Below are positions 58,991 through 64,000 of a stretch of DNA of 64,000 nucleotides, one piece after another. How positions within the stretch are numbered: the first letter of the stretch is position 1; every line of letters starts with the position of its first letter. Below the pieces are notes generated by a model. That model was not told where the DNA came from, searched no databases, and saw only the letters and a program-made list of their open reading frames with translations. A program made the position numbers and the translations under genes. The DNA comes from Lates calcarifer (Eukaryota; Chordata; Actinopteri; Centropomidae): contig NC_066853.1 in assembly GCF_001640805.2 (NCBI RefSeq), positions 25,684,378-25,748,377 of the forward strand. The letters run 5' to 3'.

Positions 58991-61557
58991 AGGGATGAAT
59001 AAAGTTTTCAGATTTATAAATCCCCACGTGCATGAAGCCAAATAGGCACTTACTCAAAGCTGAGGTAAGAGGGATCATAGCAGTATCTGTGCTTGTTTTA
59101 ATCTGAGAGAGGATCATAGATATCAGTTTGGAAATTAGAACTGTGCAGAATTGACGTATGTTGCTTGTTGTATTGCACATTCCATTATTGTAAAAGAAGC
59201 ATCTAGGATTCAACATGGGGACTTCGACCTCTACCATATGGCCAGATTTAGACATATCCTTTAACAAAAAAACACAGGAAAACCTCAATAGATAAGTTGA
59301 GGCATGTTAATGTTTGGAATGTGTTACGTATGTTGTTTTATAATGGAATAAAGTCAACTCAATTAAAATATCAAGTCAGTTAACATAACATGCATAAAAA
59401 TGATGAGTGGGACCAAAGATTTCTGTTCTTTATAATCATTGTATCATCAACAGTAGGTGTGTAGAATAGCATACTGTAAGTTATGGGGCATTATGTGAGA
59501 ACTGTCATGGGCTGGTACATGCATAATGTATTCCGGGTTGTTACTGTGAAATATATCTGCAAGCCTACACCTTACTGTATTCTGCTGACAGAGGAGCTGC
59601 TCTGAGGACAAACAGCCAGTATCATTCCTCAACACATAAACAACCATTTTTACAAGAATTCATCTTTGTGGATTTGGAGAACATCAAAACATTGTGGTAT
59701 GTACTGGTGCCATGTTGCATTGTTTTGCTAATGCAATGAGGCCAATGTCTTTGTTTCACCTCAGTCCTATTGACATTATAACAATAATCTACAGCTGCTT
59801 GCTTTGTTTTGTGTCACTGCATTTCTCTTTCTGTTTTAATCAGACTGGATTATGGAGACAAACAGAGGTCGGTCCGGACACTTGAAATATGAGGCTATAT
59901 ACTGTATGTGTGCCTCATAGCACTGCTGCAGGACACACCTGCTGGTTTTCTTTTCAGTAAAACGCCAGTATAAATGGATTAATAAAATATCTCAGAGAAA
60001 AAAATCAAACCTTATTATGATTATATTCAAGGCTAAACTGATCCTAGGTCTTCACTCCCTGTCCAAGACTCTTTGGACCACAGGTGCAGATTAAGATTTA
60101 TTTCTGAACAAGACCCGATCAGCTGAACATCATGGGCATGGTAGCCAGACTGTTTCTCTTCCTTTTTTCTTTTGCTTGTTTTGGAACCTCACTCTAATTT
60201 GTAACAGTTGTTTTATTTGTTTGATTCAGTGTTTAATACTTTGAAAAACTAGTTTTATCAACCAGGGCTGCCACAGTGCCGGGGGTATTGAAGGGATTCT
60301 AGTTTTGACCTTGCTCAACATATTCAGCATCTTGTGTCTGTGGGAAAATGTGCATCTGCAATTGAATAGAAGCTTTTCACATTTCACAATTTCACAATTA
60401 TTTGGAAACTGACAAAAGCAATAAAACATCTGAGCTAAAATTTAATGTGGAAAGGCTAGATGGACAGGCAGCACAAAACTAGTGCCTGTTGTGTTTTGTG
60501 TTGTTCCTCTGCTTATTGGAGATTGCCTCAAACTGCTGTTATTCTACCCTGTGAACCTGACTTTGCTGCAGCCCTGGTAGTCCTTTATCTAAGTTACTGT
60601 TTTTACACAGAGTACTAGGAGGAGGCATCCGCTACTTTAAAGTTAGAGATAAACATTTTCCATTGCACTTGTTTATTCCCATGTTTAGATCTAGCCTTAA
60701 TGATGAATCTGTAATGACAACAAACATGATTTTCAAAGGCAAAGCCTGCATATCAAATGATTTGACTTCTTAGTTAAATAGACTTAATGTCTTTACAGGT
60801 TCCTGGTTAGGATTAAGCCTTTTGAGAAGAGAAGGTCCAGATGACAGAGACTTTGGAAGAGATTTCATTGTTGGGGCATGGATGGCAGATGTTTAAGCCA
60901 CAAAGACTGGAACGGTAACTAAAAATGTGAAGGACATCAGTTTTGGAGTGATGTCTTGAACAGTGCTCTCTATCAGCACTGTTCATATAGTGAGGACATG
61001 TTGTTCACTCCAGTGGAGTTTTGCACACTGAAGCTGTTCCAGAGGCATGGTGAAATAAGTATGCAATGCTTTTTTTTTTTTTTTTTCCTTTTTCTATACC
61101 AAAGTGTTGCACTCAATTACTGGATAACATCATCAAACAAAATACTGAAGGATCTGGTCCAGATGTTGTCCTCTGCTCCTCTGTAAGAAACGCTTTCTGG
61201 AACATACTGGCTGTTATGCTGACACCATGCTGCTCAGACATGATCCCTTGCTGGTTTCCCATCTGCATATTCTGTCAGTTGTGTTGGTATAATATCTGGC
61301 TGAGCCAGAGTTCACAGCTGCTGAGAACTGAACTGTTGTTTCTGTAGTTGTGGATGGAGTTGGAAAGAAGTACAACTGAGCTTGACTGAGGTACAACTGA
61401 GATAATTACCTATATAAAACGTATGCTTTCCTTTATTCCCCACTGCATTTCAGGAGCAAATATTGTATTTTTTGCGGCCTTACAATTACTGCTACAGCTA
61501 TAGTTACTTTTATGCTTACAAGACGTGATAATGTTAGAATTCAATTCATTTCAATTC
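58991..61557. other. mtnr1b intron, nothing recognised
   Basis: AT-rich sequence with a T run at about 61069-61086. Some of the part next to 58990 may be the degraded 5' side of the L1-like fossil, but I could not support a boundary. Confidence 0.45.
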
Positions 61558-61640
61558 AAGTTGATTTATATAGCACCAAATCACAACACATATTATCTTA
61601 AGGCACTTTACAGACTGAGGTGGAGACATTATGATACTGT
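61558..61640 (-). repeat. LINE/SINE 3' tail fragment
   Basis: TTGATTTATATAGCACCAAA followed by TCACAACAC and AAGGCACTTTACA is, on the minus strand, the familiar fish retroelement tail (GTAAAGTGCCTT...TTGGTGCTATATAAATCAA). Similar tails end many L2-like LINEs and SINEs. Confidence 0.75.
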
Positions 61641-61849
61641 AGAGCTGCTTTGCTCAAAGAGCAACCCCCTGTGGTGGCCCATGAGTATACTTAAAAAATA
61701 TCACATTTTAAATTAATATCATAGAGAAGAAAGAGAATAAGAAGAAGAAGAAAGATCCTGAGAAATAAGAGTAGATTGCATGCTTCACATGTAAACTAAT
61801 TAAAGCTTTTTCTTGAACAGTTTAAAATTTGTAATGAGAGTAAGGCTGA

Positions 61850-63014
61850 CAGTTGTACAACAGTTTTGTGACACCTGCTCATAGCTCAAGCAGCATTTTG
61901 AAAACAAACATGAGGATTACATGGGGAAACCTATTGGATTTTTTAGAGAAAACATGATGAACTTAAGAAATACACAACCAAGGCACACTCACAGCGTTTT
62001 GCACCAGGGGAAAATATGAAGGCTACAGAGGGCATCATACAGGACATCCCTGCTGACTGCAAAAACAGGAAAACTTCATTCAATAGGTGAGAACAGCTGT
62101 AGAAGTTATGACCAACATTGTTTGGGGAGAAAATGTGCAAGCCGGTTTTTCACTGCAACTTGACGAGTTTTGTAAGGTACATTTATGCTAGTGGTGTGCA
62201 CGATGAAGTTCTTTTTTGTCTTTCCCTGCTGACCAAATCCACAGGGGAGGACATTTTTGATTCATTCAAGGATTTCATCATGCAGAATAAACTTGACTAG
62301 ACAAGATGTGGTATTGAGGTTTGCACAGACGGTGCAACTGCAATTACTGGAAAACAAAAAGGACTGGCAACACACTGCTACACTCACAGAGAACAGCTGG
62401 CTGTGAAAAAATGCCACCATGCCTCAAATCTGTACTGGACAAGAGAAAAATGTGAATATAATCAAAAACAAGACGCTGAGGTAATGTTACCCTTGCATCA
62501 TACTACTGATTTCCAGTGGCTCGCAACGTTTCCATACTTGGCTGATGTCTTCAGTGTTCTCAATGCTTTGAACTTAGCACTGCAGGGAAAAACTGTCACT
62601 GTCCTCAACACAGTCGCAGCCTTCAAGGAACATCTGCAAGGCCTTGACTCTGGGAAGAAAGACACAGAACTAGACACAGGCTTTGTTACCCTTGACAGCC
62701 TTGTAGACATTGTATTTGATGGGACACTGAAGATGACTTTCAGAGAGAAAAGCTTGCCAGACTATTGGGTCCAGATCCAGCGTTGGCACTCTGAGCTGGC
62801 TGACACTGCCCTGAAACGTTTGATGCCGTTTCCAACCACCTACAACTGTGACATTGGATTTTCCTCACTTGTTGGTCTGAAAGTAAGGCAGTGTAACAGG
62901 ATCAATGTGGAGTCTGATTTGAGAATAAAACTGTCCAGTTTGGAGCCAGACATTTTTTTCACTGATGTCTCAGCACAAACAGCACCACGCAGTGAATTAG
63001 TGAGTAAACAATGA
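61850..63014 (+). pseudogene. hAT transposase-derived pseudogene (ZBED5/SCAND3-like)
   Basis: Pieces in collinear order match the domesticated-type hAT family. LKQHFENKHEDYMGKPIGFF is the end of a BED zinc finger. An ASYRTSLLTAKTGKLHSIGE segment follows, then GVHDEVLFCLSLLTKSTGED, IEVCTDGATAITGKQKGLAT with CYTHREQLA, FPYLADVFSVLNALNLALQG, and a C-terminal VESDLRIKLSSLEPDI. From 62118 to 63014 one frame is open except for a TAG at 62298-62300. Upstream there are two or more frame changes, and the segment around the first catalytic aspartate is largely deleted. I see no terminal inverted repeats. It is a dead copy within the mtnr1b intron. Confidence 0.85.
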
Positions 63015-63898
63015 TAGTTGTAAAGCTGTCACTTTCAGGCTATAAATTGTAATATATTGTTGGAGTGGTAGGCAGGCCTATTTTTTTGGATATTTGGGAA
63101 GTTAGGCGGTCTGTGAGACACCAAAATACAACTTCACCTCTTATAATTTAAGTTCTATCAAGTAAACACCTCAAGGATTACTTGGGTCCTTGAGTCCTCA
63201 GATGTTCCATAACCTTCACAATTTCTGTTAATACACATCTGGTAATATTAGTCAGCCCTTTTACTCCACTGAGAAGTCCACTTTGTGTCTTTGTAAAAGA
63301 ACACATTACTCCTTTGTTATTTATCTTTAAAGCAAGACTAACTATGAGGTGACGGTAGATTACAACAATCCCCTGACTGTACCCATGGGAAATATTCTGC
63401 CCTGTTGATTTGGGTCGGTCACTAAGTCTGTAAGTTCAGATGTGCAGGCCACCACCCTATTGTGCACAGCAACAGGAAACATTCTGTCATAAATGGTTCT
63501 TTTTCACCTGTGAAAAAGGTGTGAACCTCCTTTTCATACAAATTCTGATGGAATTTCTGTCATTTTAGTCGAGCATAGTTAGTCTTTGCCTTGCTCAGTT
63601 GGCTTATATTCTGTGTGACAGTACATGATCCCCACACTCCATAAGAAAGAGGCATCACAGGCAAGCTGAATTGGAAGTGATGGAAGTGAGCAAGAAACTT
63701 TGATGTAGTCATCATGTCTTTTGCCTTTTAAAAAGCCTCCTGACTGGTTCACTTCCATGTTTTATCTTGGAGTAGCAGTTCATGCAGTGGTTGTAGCAGT
63801 GATGCTGGGTTGAGTTGAGAATCAAACGTCTACAGCAGTTCAAGCACTGGCTGACGTTGTGGGATGGAGGTGTGTCCACAATGTGATCTTAGATGGTA

Positions 63899-64000
63899 CG
63901 GTGGGCAGAGCGCCCCCATAGCTGAATGGTTGGGGGCGCATACTACATGGGTGCCCTGAGCAGCTGGTCCCCGGATCGACTCCCAGTCTGGGAATGATAC
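63899..64000 (+). mobile_element. tRNA-derived SINE head, cut by the window end
   Basis: TAGCTGAATGG at about 63919-63929 fits the pol III A box (TRGYNNARNGG) perfectly, and GGATCGACTCC at 63973-63983 differs from the B box at one position. The intervening CGCATACTACATGGGTGCCC resembles a common fish tRNA-derived SINE. The A-B spacing is longer than in a standard tRNA, so I do not call a functional tRNA. Confidence 0.65.

Larger units (their letters stand above)
42831..64000 (+). other. mtnr1b intron 1 (at least 21 kb, continues past the window)
   Basis: No sequence encoding helices 2-7 (for example an NRY motif or NLFLVSLA-like start) is visible on the + strand through 64000, so intron 1 exceeds 21 kb. 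It contains microsatellites and transposon fossils only, annotated separately. About 43-48 kb and 49.8-53.3 kb hold nothing I could identify beyond simple repeats. Confidence 0.7.

Noticed and set aside
63899..64000. A functional tRNA gene at the window end
   Set aside because: A and B boxes are present but too far apart for a standard cloverleaf, and the intervening sequence resembles a SINE head. The 3' end is cut off.

Overview
The window is vertebrate nuclear DNA, almost certainly from a ray-finned (teleost, probably percomorph) fish. Two recognisable genes, both on the + strand, have GT-AG introns and vertebrate-type proteins. The spaces between them are AT-rich and full of repeats familiar from fish genomes: L2/CR1-like and L1-like LINE fossils, Tc1/mariner remnants, short inverted-repeat DNA elements, tRNA-derived SINEs, a broken hAT (ZBED/SCAND3-like) transposase copy and many dinucleotide microsatellites. 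There is no bacterial, phage or CRISPR content. Identifications rest on my own reading and memory of protein families; no database search was possible.

Region 1 (1-about 18,785) is the 3' end of an atypical protocadherin gene, fat3. Ten exons at 1074-16057 read through without a break for about 825 residues: EGF-like, laminin G, three EGF-like (the last calcium-binding), one membrane helix, then a long cytoplasmic tail ending in the PDZ-ligand sequence TEV. A 3'UTR of about 2.7 kb follows and carries a DNA-element insertion. The 664-bp intron at 1501-2164 is notable: it begins with (CA)28 right after the donor and ends with (TG)18 right before the acceptor. That is the layout of the teleost intron class in which AC and GT repeats are thought to pair and bridge the splice sites.

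Region 2 (about 18.8-42.1 kb) is intergenic and repeat-rich. It contains one intact single-exon gene that I do not recognise (31150-32991, 613 aa): an unfamiliar N-terminal region, tandem 24-residue repeats with a VSILKRP core, a long coiled coil and a basic C-terminus. A TATA-like box and a perfect RFX X-box palindrome lie upstream. A LINE-like 3' tail and a C-rich/CA/poly(A) tract lie downstream. This gene is the best candidate here for something undescribed.

Region 3 (about 42.1-64 kb) starts with the first exon of a melatonin receptor gene, mtnr1b-type (coding 42635-42830), in a GC- and CpG-rich promoter area. Its first intron runs past the window end (more than 21 kb) and holds only transposon fossils and microsatellites. 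fat3 followed by mtnr1b is the gene order I know from human 11q, and it parallels FAT1-MTNR1A on human 4q. This supports both calls.

The two known genes are not functionally coupled as far as the sequence shows. fat3 encodes a giant adhesion/planar-polarity receptor of neurons. mtnr1b encodes a Gi-coupled melatonin receptor. Their adjacency looks like an inherited linkage, not an operon-like unit.
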